From Kitasatospora sp. NBC_00315 (lineage in GTDB: Bacteria; Actinomycetota; Actinomycetes; Streptomycetales; Streptomycetaceae), in the NCBI RefSeq assembly GCF_041435095.1, contig NZ_CP108025.1:1116001-1180000 (forward strand): DNA of 64,000 nt, read 5' to 3'. The notes below the pieces were generated by a model, which ran no database searches, was not told where the DNA came from, and was given only the letters and a program-made list of their open reading frames with translations. Shown here piece after piece: positions 45,680 to 54,301 of the stretch (position 1 is its first letter; the number at the start of each line of letters is the position of its first letter). The position numbers and the translations under genes were made by a program.

Positions 45680-47593
45680 TCAGGAGCCGGCCCTGATCCG
45701 CCCGATCGCCTCCGCGATCTCGGCGACCGTGTCGTGGTCGAAGAAGAGCTCCACCGGGATGTCCACGTTCCAGCGGGTGTGCATGAGACCGGCGATCTGC
45801 ATCATCGACAGCGAGTGGCCACCGAGGTCGGCGAGGTCGTCACCGGGCAGCACCCGCTCGACACCGAGCACCTCCCGGCAGATCTCGCAGACCTCCGCCA
45901 GCAGGCCCGAGGGTCCGCGGCCGGGCTGCGGCCGCGGGGCCGGCTCGGGCGGATCGGCCGGGGTGCCCGAACCTGCCGCGGACGGCACGGCGGCGAGCGG
46001 CACGGCGGTCCCGCCCGGGGCGGCTGGGTCCGGCAGGGCCCGGCGGTCGACCTTGCCGTTCGCGGTGAGCGGGAAGCGGTCCAGCACGACCACCAGACTC
46101 GGCACCATCGACGACGGCAGCACGGTCCGGCCGAACTCCCGGACCTCGGCGGCGGTCGGCGACGGCGCCCCCGCGTCCGCCACCAGGTACGCGACGAGCG
46201 CCGGCCCGCCGGCCCCCTGCTCGTGGACCGCCACCGCAACCCCGGCGACCCCCGGCATCGCGCCCAGTCCGGCCTCCACCTCGCCGAGTTCGATCCGCCG
46301 GCCCCGGATCTTCACCTGCCCGTCCGCCCGGCCGATGAACTCCAGCAGCCCGTCCGCGCGCCACCGGCAGCGGTCGCCGGTGCGGTACATCACGGAGCCG
46401 TCGGGTCTGCCCGGCTCGGGGACGAAGCGTTCCGCGGTCAGCTCGGGCCGGTTCGCGTAACCAAGCGCCACACCGGCGCCGGCGATGCACAACTCCCCCG
46501 CCAGACCCGGACCGACCGGCACCCGGTCCTCGTCCAGCAGGTACAGCCGGGTGTTGGCGATCGGCCCGCCGATCGAGATGTCCACCACCTGCTCGGGCAC
46601 CCGCCACAGGGTGGAGAGAACGGTCGTCTCGGTCGGCCCGTAGCCGTTGAACAGCGCGGCCACCCGGGCGCGCAACTCGCGCGCGAGGTTGACGGTCAGC
46701 GACTCGCCCCCGACCATCGCGACCAGCCCGGGAGCGTGGAAGCCCGCGTCCAGCAGGAGCCGCCACTGCGAGGGGACGGCCTGCATCCGGGTGATGCCGC
46801 GCTCGCGGACCAACCTGACCAGCGCGCGGGGATCACGCAGTTGTCCGTCGGTGGCGAGGACGAGTTCCGCGCCGGTGGCGAGCGGAACGCTCAGCTCCGC
46901 CATCGAGATGTCGAATCCGGCCGCGGCCACCGCCAGCCAGCGGTCCCCGGGACCGCAGGGCATCTCCTTGGCCAGCTCCAGCACCACGTTGAGCAGGGCG
47001 CGGTGACCCACCCGGACGCCCTTGGGGCGGCCGGTGGAGCCGGAGGTGTAGATGACGTAGGCCGGTGCGTCGCCGTCCGCGCCCGCCTCGGCGCGAGCGC
47101 CCGCACGCGGCTCCCCCGCCCCGTCGCCCCGGAGCCGGGCCGGCCCGTCCAGCAGGACGAGCGCCCGACCGTTCATCTCCCGTGGGTCCGCCGACTCCTC
47201 GGCGGTGAGCAGGAGTTCGGCGTTCGAGTCGTCCAGGAGGAAATCGACCCGGCCGGACGGGAGCGCTGGATCGACCGGGAGATGGACGCCGCCCGTCTTC
47301 CAGATCGCGAGCAGGCCGACGACCAGGTCGGCGGACCGCTCCAGGTGGACCGCCACCCGGCGTCCCGGGCCGACGCCGCGGCTTCGCAGCCGGTCGGCCA
47401 GCAGCTCCGCCGCCTCGTTCAGCCCGGCGTAGGTGAGTTGCTCATCGCCACAGGTCAGCGCGGGAGCTTCGGGTGTCCTCGCGGCATGCCCCTCGAAGAG
47501 TCCGAGGACGGTGGTCGCCGGCAGCACGCGGTGCGCTCCGAGGTGACCGGCAGGCGGTGCGGGGCGTGCGGGTGCGAGTGCGCTCTCGCGCAT
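45680..47593 (-). CDS. free-standing NRPS adenylation-thiolation didomain
   Basis: A 637-aa A-T protein: it activates an amino or aryl acid with ATP and loads it on its own carrier. A-domain motifs are YTSGSTGRPKG (A3), FDISMAE (A4), FNGYGPTETT (A5), GELCIAGAGVALGY and YRTGDR (A6-A8), and the A10 lysine in LTANGKVDRRAL. The carrier has LGGHS with Ser594. By hand the eight specificity residues read about D-I-A-Q-A-V-G-V(L); I cannot assign an amino acid. There is no condensation or thioesterase domain, so partners act in trans; the divergent neighbour encodes a free condensation protein. Confidence 0.92.
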   Translation of the reverse strand: MRESALAPARPAPPAGHLGAHRVLPATTVLGLFEGHAARTPEAPALTCGDEQLTYAGLNEAAELLADRLRSRGVGPGRRVAVHLERSADLVVGLLAIWKTGGVHLPVDPALPSGRVDFLLDDSNAELLLTAEESADPREMNGRALVLLDGPARLRGDGAGEPRAGARAEAGADGDAPAYVIYTSGSTGRPKGVRVGHRALLNVVLELAKEMPCGPGDRWLAVAAAGFDISMAELSVPLATGAELVLATDGQLRDPRALVRLVRERGITRMQAVPSQWRLLLDAGFHAPGLVAMVGGESLTVNLARELRARVAALFNGYGPTETTVLSTLWRVPEQVVDISIGGPIANTRLYLLDEDRVPVGPGLAGELCIAGAGVALGYANRPELTAERFVPEPGRPDGSVMYRTGDRCRWRADGLLEFIGRADGQVKIRGRRIELGEVEAGLGAMPGVAGVAVAVHEQGAGGPALVAYLVADAGAPSPTAAEVREFGRTVLPSSMVPSLVVVLDRFPLTANGKVDRRALPDPAAPGGTAVPLAAVPSAAGSGTPADPPEPAPRPQPGRGPSGLLAEVCEICREVLGVERVLPGDDLADLGGHSLSMMQIAGLMHTRWNVDIPVELFFDHDTVAEIAEAIGRIRAGS

Positions 47594-47732
47594 GTCTCAG
47601 CTCCAGTGATCGGTGGACGGACGCGTGGATTCTAGGGGAGGTCTGGACCATTGACGGGCCATTAGGACAGACTAGGTCTATACCAATTCAGGACGGCGGC
47701 CCGCCGGACCGGCGATTGGTGAGAGGGCTGGG
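47594..47732. promoter_or_regulatory. divergent promoter region of A-T and C-domain genes
   Basis: A 139-bp AT-richer gap. TTGACG (47651-47656) with TAGGTC 16 bp further (47673-47678) is the best rightward promoter candidate, although TAGGTC is not an ideal -10. A GAGAGGG ribosome site precedes ATG 47733. The region must also hold the leftward promoter of the A-T gene, for which no clear boxes were found. Confidence 0.4.
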
Positions 47733-49523
47733 ATGTTCGAGAGCGGTACGATCCACACGGTGCGCTTCGAGGGCCGGGCCGAGCGCTCCGGCCCGCTCAC
47801 CATGGGGCAGGCCAACATGCTGCGCTGCGTCGGGCGGGACGATCCCTCGCACATCAACATGCACGTGGTGTGGGAGCTGCCGCCCGGCCTGGGCCTGGAG
47901 CGGATCACCGAGTCCCTCGCCACGCTGCACGCCCGGCACGAATCCCTGCGCACCACCTACCCGGACGGCCCCGAGCGGCACCAGCAGGTGCACGCGGCGG
48001 GCGAGTTGACCGTGCGGGTCTGTGCGGCCCGGGGTGACGCAGCGCTCTTCGCCGAGGAGCTCGGCCTGCGACTGCGGGCCGTCCGCTTCGACCCGGCCGC
48101 CGAGTGGCCGGTCCGGGCCGCCGTGGTCACGGACGCCGGGCGGCCGGTCCACCTGGTGCTCGTGCTGTCCCACGCGGCCCTCGACGCCAGTGCGCTCGGT
48201 CTGCTGCGCCGCGAGTGGCTGGCCCTGCTCGCCGGCTCGCCACTGCCCGAACCCGCCGAGGTGCGCCCGGTGGACCTCGCGTGGATCGAGCGCTCTCCCG
48301 AGGGCCTGCGCCGGGCGGCCTCCTCGCTGCGCTACTGGGCCGGACAACTGCGCAGCGCCCCCCAGGCGATGTTCGCGGTGCCCACGCCCGCCGGCCCCGC
48401 CCGGGAGCCCGGCGAGGGCCGCACCCCGCGCCTGCGGATCCGCTCCCACGCGGCCGCGGCGGCACTGGAGGTGCTCTCCGCGCGCACCGGCGTCACCCGT
48501 TCCACCCTCGTACTGGCCGCCCTGTGCGCCCTCACGGCCCACCGCACCGGCCACCGCCAGGCACTGGTCACCACCCTGTCGGCCAACCGGTATCTGCCCG
48601 AACTGACCGACTACGTCGGCACGGTGGCCCAGGACGCGCTGCTCTCGGTGCCGGTCGACGCGGGCAGCTTCGAGGCCCTTGCGCGCAGGGTTCGCAAGAG
48701 ATCCCAACTCGCCTACCCGAACAGCTGGTTCGACTCGACCGAGCTCTGGGAGGCGATCGACAGGACCGGCCACGAGCGCGGCACGCGCTACGCCCGCGAC
48801 TGCGTGTTCAACGACCTCAGCCCGCTCGGGCTGGACGGCGGGGTGCTGCGCGGCGGAGCGGATCCGCGCGATCTTGACCAGGAGATCCAGCTGACCCGGC
48901 TGCCGGCCGAGCCGATCGGCGTCGAGCTGATGCTCTGGGTGTTCCGTCTGGAGGGCGAGCTCGACCTCTCCCTGTGGGCGAATCCCTCCCGGCTCGCCGC
49001 CCACGAGGCGGAGCTGTTCGGCAAGGGGATCGCCGCCCTGCTGATCGAGGCCGCCGGAGGCGACGTCCGGCTCGACGAGATCGAGCGGATCACCGGCCTC
49101 GCGGCGGTGGTGCGCGGCGCCCGCTGGCGGGTCTCGGACGGCTGCTGGATCGACCTGGACCAGCTGGACGCGCTGCTCGCGGACGTCCTGACCGCACTGC
49201 CGGGCACCGATCGGCCCGCGTTCCGGGTGTCGGCCGAACCGGACGTGGCGCTCGGCCACCGCCTGGTGTGCCATCTCGCCCTCCCCCGCCCGGCCGGGCC
49301 CGGAGCGCCGCCGGCCGCCGGAGCGGCCCCGGGCCGGTCCACCGCCGATCTGGCCCGGATCCACGCCGCCTGCGTGGCCGCGCTGCCCGGCCGCCCCAGC
49401 GTGATGGCACCGCACCACTACGTGGTGACCGACGGCGTCCCGGCCGATCCGGCCGACCCCGCCGGGTGGCGCGCGCTCCCGGTCCTGCTCGAAGGCGACG
49501 GGCGCACCGCCCCGGCCTGCTGA
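47733..49523 (+). CDS. free-standing condensation-domain protein, altered HHxxxDG
   Basis: A 596-aa protein whose first about 440 residues have the NRPS condensation fold: TMGQANMLRC at the start, LPPGLGLERITESLATLHARHESLRT (C2), RDCVFNDLSPLG and FRLEGELDLSLWANP late in the domain. The catalytic HHxxxDG motif reads SHAALDA: second His and Asp kept, first His and Gly lost. The rest (WIDLDQLDALLADVLTALPG to PHHYVVTDGVPADP) resembles the small C-terminal lobe of an A domain without its lysine. It presumably acts with the divergent A-T protein. It could form an amide or ester, or act as an inactive adaptor. Confidence 0.8.
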   Translation: MFESGTIHTVRFEGRAERSGPLTMGQANMLRCVGRDDPSHINMHVVWELPPGLGLERITESLATLHARHESLRTTYPDGPERHQQVHAAGELTVRVCAARGDAALFAEELGLRLRAVRFDPAAEWPVRAAVVTDAGRPVHLVLVLSHAALDASALGLLRREWLALLAGSPLPEPAEVRPVDLAWIERSPEGLRRAASSLRYWAGQLRSAPQAMFAVPTPAGPAREPGEGRTPRLRIRSHAAAAALEVLSARTGVTRSTLVLAALCALTAHRTGHRQALVTTLSANRYLPELTDYVGTVAQDALLSVPVDAGSFEALARRVRKRSQLAYPNSWFDSTELWEAIDRTGHERGTRYARDCVFNDLSPLGLDGGVLRGGADPRDLDQEIQLTRLPAEPIGVELMLWVFRLEGELDLSLWANPSRLAAHEAELFGKGIAALLIEAAGGDVRLDEIERITGLAAVVRGARWRVSDGCWIDLDQLDALLADVLTALPGTDRPAFRVSAEPDVALGHRLVCHLALPRPAGPGAPPAAGAAPGRSTADLARIHAACVAALPGRPSVMAPHHYVVTDGVPADPADPAGWRALPVLLEGDGRTAPAC

Positions 49524-49727
49524 CGGACCACCGGAGCGAACCGGCGGCGGGCTGTTCCGCGGCTCCGGGGCCCCGGCCGACCGCTGACGGCGACCGGGCC
49601 CGGTGGCCGGAGCCCCGGCCCGGAGCCCCGGAGCCGCGCATGGGAGCGCTCCCAAATCGGTCGCCTATGCTGCCACGAGGCACCAGCCGGCCGTACCGAG
49701 CGGCCGGCCCGGATCAGATCGGGCACC

Positions 49728-50762
49728 ATGACAGCCCCCGTCATTCCCACCGGCCCCACCGGCGCCGACGAACCGGCCCCCGTCCGCTGGGGCATCCTCG
49801 CCACCGGAGCCATCGCCACCAGTTTCGCCGAGGACCTGGCCCTGCTGCCCGACGCCCGGATCACCGCCGTGGCCTCCCGCACCGAGGAGTCCGCCCGGCG
49901 CTTCGCCGACCGCCACGACATCGCCCGGGCGTACGGCGGCTGGGAGCAGCTCGCCGCCGACCCGGAGGTCGACGTCGTCTACGTCGCCACCCCGCACGCC
50001 AGTCACCACGACGCCACGGCCCTGCTGCTGGCGGCCGGGAAGCCGGTGCTCTGCGAGAAGCCGCTGACCCTCAACCTGGCCGAGGCGCAGCGCCTGGTGG
50101 CACTGGCCCGCCAGCGGGACGTGTTCCTGATGGAGGCGATGTGGACCTACCTGGATCCGACGATCCGCCGGCTGACCCGGCTGATCGCCGACGGTGCGAT
50201 CGGTGAGGTGCGCACCGTGCGTGCCGACTTCGGCTTCGTCGCGCCGGCCGGCGGGTCGGGCCGGCTGCGTGACCCGGCGGCGGGCGGTGGCGCGCTGCTG
50301 GACGTCGGTGTGTACCCGGTCGCGTTCGCGCAGCTGCTGCTCGGCGCCCCGGACAGCGTCCTCGCGCTGGGCCGGGTGGCCGAGGACGGCGTGGACGACC
50401 ACACCGGCATCGTGCTCGGCCATCCGGACGGGGCGCACGCCGTCCTGTCCTGCTCGATCGTCTCCGACAGCGCCCAGCGGGCCGAGATCGGCGGGACGCT
50501 CGGCCGGATCGAGATCCCCCGGGACTTCTACCGTCCGGAGTCCTTCGTGCTGCACCGACAGGGGCACGAGCCGGAGGAGTTCCGGCTCCCGCGCGGTCCC
50601 GGCCACGGCTACACCCATGAAGCGGCGGAGGTGATGCGCTGCCTTCGCGCGGGCGAGCGCGAATCCCCCCTGGTCCCGCTGGACGGGACGCTCGCGGTGA
50701 TGTCGACGCTGGACACGGTGCGCCGCCGGATCGGCCTGCGCTACCCGGGCGAACCGGTCTGA
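49728..50762 (+). CDS. Gfo/Idh/MocA family NAD(P)-dependent oxidoreductase
   Basis: A 344-aa oxidoreductase. The Rossmann motif is RWGILATGAIATSFAEDL. The EKP motif with its lysine is VLCEKPLTLNLAEAQ, followed by DVFLMEAMWTYLDPTIRRL and GGGALLDVGVYPVAFAQLLLG, typical of the trans-1,2-dihydrobenzene-diol/xylose dehydrogenase branch. The substrate is probably a sugar or sugar derivative. It is transcribed alone, downstream of the NRPS-like genes but 204 bp away, with no sign of a shared operon. Confidence 0.9.
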   Translation: MTAPVIPTGPTGADEPAPVRWGILATGAIATSFAEDLALLPDARITAVASRTEESARRFADRHDIARAYGGWEQLAADPEVDVVYVATPHASHHDATALLLAAGKPVLCEKPLTLNLAEAQRLVALARQRDVFLMEAMWTYLDPTIRRLTRLIADGAIGEVRTVRADFGFVAPAGGSGRLRDPAAGGGALLDVGVYPVAFAQLLLGAPDSVLALGRVAEDGVDDHTGIVLGHPDGAHAVLSCSIVSDSAQRAEIGGTLGRIEIPRDFYRPESFVLHRQGHEPEEFRLPRGPGHGYTHEAAEVMRCLRAGERESPLVPLDGTLAVMSTLDTVRRRIGLRYPGEPV

Positions 50763-50921
50763 GCACGCCCGGCGGGCCGGGACGTCCGCCCGGTTCCCCC
50801 TCGGTCGGGCGGCGCGTCCGGTGCGCCCGCGCCCGGCCCGCTCCACAATGGCCGTCACGGAGCAACCGGCACGGTCGGCGCCGCCCACCCGGGGCGGCCG
50901 GGTGCGGAGCGGGGAGTGCCA

Positions 50922-51564
50922 TGCGGGAACGAACGACCGTCGCCGACGGCCCGGGGCAGCGGCTCCCGGGTCGGCCCGTCGCGCAGTCGCACAACCCGGT
51001 CGCGGGCCCTCGGCGCCGGGGCGGCGGCGAGCCGGTGGGCCCCGGGCCACGGGTACGAGCGGGCGCGCCTGCTGAACCCCGGGCTGGTGTACTGCTCGGT
51101 GAGCGGCTTCGGGGCGGGCGCCGGGGCCGCTCTGCCGGGGTACGACCGGCTGGTGCAGGCCGTCGGCGGCCTGATGAGTGTGACCGGACCGGCTCCCGGC
51201 GAGCCGGTCCGGACCGGCGTGGCACTGGTGGACGTCCTCACCGGGCTGCACGCCGCCGTGGGCGTGCTCGCCGCGCTGCGCGAACGGGAGGCCACCGGCG
51301 AGGGCCAGCACGTCGAGGTGCACCTGCTGACCTCGCTGCTCTCCGGCATGGTCAACCAGCCCGCCGGCTACACTCTGGCGGGTGCGGTGCCCGGCATCCT
51401 CGGCAACCGGCACCCGTCCATCGCGCCGTACGAGGTGTTCGAGGCCGCCGGCCGGCCGCTGGTGGTCGCCGTCGGCAACGACCGCCAGTTCGCCGCGCCA
51501 CGACCGCCGCCCGCCCCGGCTCGGGGAGCACACCGCCGAGCTCACCGCCTGGCTGGACTCCTGA
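50922..51564 (+). pseudogene. decayed CaiB/BaiF family CoA-transferase
   Basis: Remnant of a type III CoA-transferase. The readable core is ARLLNPGLVYCSVSGFGAGAG, LMSVTGPAPGEPVRTGVALVDVLTGLHAAVGVLAALREREATGEGQHVEV and GNRHPSIAPYEVFEAAGRPLVVAVGNDRQFA. The first part of the family (catalytic Asp region) is absent. After about 51500 the sequence jumps to the far C-terminus, PRLGEHTAELTAWLDS, in another frame and stops at 51562-51564. An internal deletion of more than half the gene is evident. The stretch 51565-51727 holds short CCTTCGGCGCGA repeats only. Confidence 0.8.
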
Positions 51565-51727
51565 CCGGCGCCGAGACCGCTGCCACTCCTCTCTCCGCAC
51601 GAATCCGCCCCGTGCGAAAGCCTTCGGCGCGACGCCGCCCCGTACGAATCCCTTCGGCGCGAGTCCCTCTCGCACGGGCACCGATGACGGGCGGGCGGCC
51701 GCGTCCGGGCACGGCACGCCGGGGGTT

Positions 51728-53323
51728 CTACCGGCCCGGGAGCTCGAAGATCCCGTAGGAGAACCCGTCCGCCCGCAGCGCGCCCTCCGCGCGGTCGATG
51801 CCCCGGCTCTCCAGCGGGCGGGCGCCGGCCAGGCCGGGCAGGGACAGCGGCAGGGTGACCGCCTCCCGGCCGGGGTTGACCGCGACGAGGTACCGGTCGC
51901 CGCGCAGGTACACCAGCGGGTACCCGGCGTGCAGCACCTCCACGGTGCCCCGGGGGCCGAGGCCGGGGTGCGCCCGCCGCAACGCGATCAGCCGTCGGAC
52001 CAGGTGCAGCAGGGAAGCCGGGTCGGCCCGTTGGGAGGCCACGTCGGGGCGGTCCCGGTCCGGGTCGAGTGGGAGGTAGAACCGGTCCTCGGACGCGGTG
52101 GAGAAGCCGGCGCCGGGTCCCGCGTCCCACTGCATGGGGGTGCGGGAGCCCGCCCGGTTGTAGCGCGGGCCCAGCACGCTGCCCTCGGTGTCGGGCAGCC
52201 CGGGGAGGTAGCGCATACCGATCTCGTCGCCGTAGTAGACGGCCGGCAGGGTCGGCCAGGTGAGCTGGAACGCGAAGGCGGGCCCGAGTTGTTCACGGGT
52301 GCGCGGGCCGGTGCACAGACGGGAGAAGTCGTGGTTGGCCGTGGGGAGGGCGATGTGACCCACGCCCTCGGTGAGCGCGGCGGCGGAGCGCCAGGCGTCC
52401 AGGAAGGTCTGCGGCGAGCCCTGGCCCTCGGCGTCGAAGTAGCAGGGGCCCTGCTGCCAGGCTTCGTCGACCGTCCCGGCGTTGTTGTTCCAGAGCGAGC
52501 GAAACGGCAGGCCGTTGTCCGGGCCGCCGAACTGGAGCATGAAGTCGGCGTGGAAGCCCGCCGCCACGGCCACGGCCGGGTCGCCCCACTCGGCGAACAG
52601 GGCGGCCTGGGGGTGGGAGCGGTCGAGCCAGTCCCGGAGCCCGGTCCAGAGCTTGGTGGTCTCGATCCGTCCCGGGTCGTCCTTGACCAGCGAGGATGCC
52701 ATGTCGACCCGGAATCCGGCGACTCCCAGGCTCAGCCAGTACGCCATGATCTCGCGCAGCGCGGCCCGGTTGGCACGGGGGCCCGCCGCATCGACGCCCT
52801 GTCGCCAGGGCTCGTCCGGATGCGGCCTGGCATAACCGAAGTTGAGAGCGGGCTGGCAGTCGAAGAAGTTCGGCAGGTACCAGCCGGCCCGGCTCCCGGG
52901 CGAGGTGACGAAGCCCTCGGCCGGCCGGTCGGACCAGATGTAGCGATGGTCGTCCGGGTCATCGGCGGCGGCCAGGAACCAGGGATGCCGGTCCGAGGTG
53001 TGCGCGGCCACCAGGTCCAGCAGGACCCGGATGCCCCGGGCCTTGGCCGCCTCCACCAGGGCGGCGAGGTCCTCGGCGGTGCCGTAGCGCGGCGCGGTGG
53101 AGAGGTAGTCGGCGACGTCGTATCCGGCGTCCCGGAACGGCGAGGCGAAGCAGGGGTTGAGCCAGAGGGCGTCGATGCCCAGCCAGGCCAGGTGATCGAG
53201 GTGGGCGGTGACACCGGCGAAGTCGCCGATCCCGTCGCCGTCGGAGTCCGCGAAGGTCTGCGGGTAGATCTGGTACAGGACGGCGTCGTCGAGCCAGTCG
53301 GGGCCGGGTCGGGTCGAGGTCAT
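51728..53323 (-). CDS. GH13 alpha-glucosidase-type hydrolase
   Basis: A 531-aa alpha-amylase-superfamily enzyme acting on alpha-1,4- or alpha-1,6-glucosides or trehalose-like sugars. The four GH13 regions are visible: DLVAAHTSDRH (I), GFRVDMASS with the nucleophile Asp (II), FAEWGDP with the acid/base Glu (III) and TANHDF with the third Asp (IV). It lacks a signal peptide, so it is cytosolic. ATG 53323 follows TAGGAGGACC by about 8 nt; the long upstream frame is not protein-like. No ABC importer for its substrate is adjacent. Confidence 0.9.
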   Translation of the reverse strand: MTSTRPGPDWLDDAVLYQIYPQTFADSDGDGIGDFAGVTAHLDHLAWLGIDALWLNPCFASPFRDAGYDVADYLSTAPRYGTAEDLAALVEAAKARGIRVLLDLVAAHTSDRHPWFLAAADDPDDHRYIWSDRPAEGFVTSPGSRAGWYLPNFFDCQPALNFGYARPHPDEPWRQGVDAAGPRANRAALREIMAYWLSLGVAGFRVDMASSLVKDDPGRIETTKLWTGLRDWLDRSHPQAALFAEWGDPAVAVAAGFHADFMLQFGGPDNGLPFRSLWNNNAGTVDEAWQQGPCYFDAEGQGSPQTFLDAWRSAAALTEGVGHIALPTANHDFSRLCTGPRTREQLGPAFAFQLTWPTLPAVYYGDEIGMRYLPGLPDTEGSVLGPRYNRAGSRTPMQWDAGPGAGFSTASEDRFYLPLDPDRDRPDVASQRADPASLLHLVRRLIALRRAHPGLGPRGTVEVLHAGYPLVYLRGDRYLVAVNPGREAVTLPLSLPGLAGARPLESRGIDRAEGALRADGFSYGIFELPGR

Positions 53324-53644
53324 GGGCGGTGGTCCTCCTACCGGTGTCCGGGATCGTGCCGGAGTACGGATTCTCGTCGATCCTCCGCCGCCACGACAGC
53401 GCAACCGAGCGAGGCGGAGCCGGGCCTGGGGAACCGGACCGAACTGGCACCGAGCCGAAGTGGGGCACGGGCCGACATGGGACACGGCGCCGCGTCCGGG
53501 GGCGGCCCGGGGCGGCGCCGAGGCACCCACGGGTCGCCGCCCGCTGCGCCGTCCCGCGCCGTCCTGCGTGGTCCTGCGCCGTCCTGCGCCGTCCTGCGCG
53601 GCTCCGCCGCAGTCCTGCGACCGGGAAGCCTCTCCGACGCTTCG
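53324..53644. repeat. intergenic stretch with 10-bp tandem repeats
   Basis: About 320 bp between the GH13 start and the aldolase stop. Positions 53551-53600 are five decamers of the type GTCCTGCGCC, with a related one at 53541. The rest is GC-rich without gene signals; the region near 53324-53345 includes the GH13 ribosome site. Confidence 0.75.
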
Positions 53645-54301
53645 TCAGGCCGGCCCGCGGCCGAGCCCGCAGGCCTCGGTGAAGGCGAGGGCCCGGCGGG
53701 TGATCTCCGGCCAGTCCCCGGCCGCGACCACGGCGGGCGCCACCACGTCCGTACCGGCGCAGACGGCGAGCGCGCCGTGGGCGAGGAACTCAGCCGCGTT
53801 GCCGGCGTTGACGCCGCCGGAGGCCACCAGCGGGACCTCGGGGTAGGGGCCCCGCAGGTCCTTGAAGTAGCCGGGGCCGAAGGCCTTGGCGGGGAAGATC
53901 TTCACCGCGGCGGCGCCGAGATCGACGGCCTGCGCGACCTCGGTGGGGGTGAGGGCTCCGAGTACGACCGGCACACCGGCCGTGTGGGCGGCCTGCGCGA
54001 CCTCGGGCCGGCAGCCGGGGGTGACCAGGAAGCCCGCGCCGGCCGCGATGCCCCTGACGGCCTGGTCGGCGGTCAGCACGGTGCCCACCCCGACCCGCCA
54101 CCCGGCGGCCGCGGCCCTGGTCAGATGGTCCGTCACATCGGGTGTGGTGTAGGTGAACTCCACCCAGGTGATGCCTCCGGCGGCGAGCGCGGCGCAGAGC
54201 GCGGCGGCGTCGGGTATCCGGGGCGCGCGGACGACGGCGACGACCGGGTCCGCGGCGAGCGCCGCCCGGGTGGTGGTGACGACGGTGCTGGCAGTGCTCA
54301 C
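53645..54301 (-). CDS. KDPG/KHG aldolase
   Basis: A 218-aa class I aldolase splitting 2-dehydro-3-deoxy-6-phosphogluconate (or relatives) to pyruvate and an aldehyde. The family pattern is VVAVVRAPRIPDAAALCAAL, GVGTVLTADQAVRGIAAGAGFLVTPG and AVKIFPAKAFGPGYFKDLRGP with the Schiff-base lysine in VKIFPAK, then LVASGGVNAGN. GTG 54301 overlaps the D-aminoacylase stop (GTGA), so the two are coupled. Together with the KDG kinase encoded divergently it could complete a 2-keto-3-deoxygluconate route. Confidence 0.9.
   Translation of the reverse strand: MSTASTVVTTTRAALAADPVVAVVRAPRIPDAAALCAALAAGGITWVEFTYTTPDVTDHLTRAAAAGWRVGVGTVLTADQAVRGIAAGAGFLVTPGCRPEVAQAAHTAGVPVVLGALTPTEVAQAVDLGAAAVKIFPAKAFGPGYFKDLRGPYPEVPLVASGGVNAGNAAEFLAHGALAVCAGTDVVAPAVVAAGDWPEITRRALAFTEACGLGRGPA

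Noticed and set aside
47651..47682. A clear sigma-70 promoter for the C-domain gene
   Set aside because: TTGACG is good but the -10 candidates at 16-18 bp spacing are poor, so it is only mentioned as a weak candidate.
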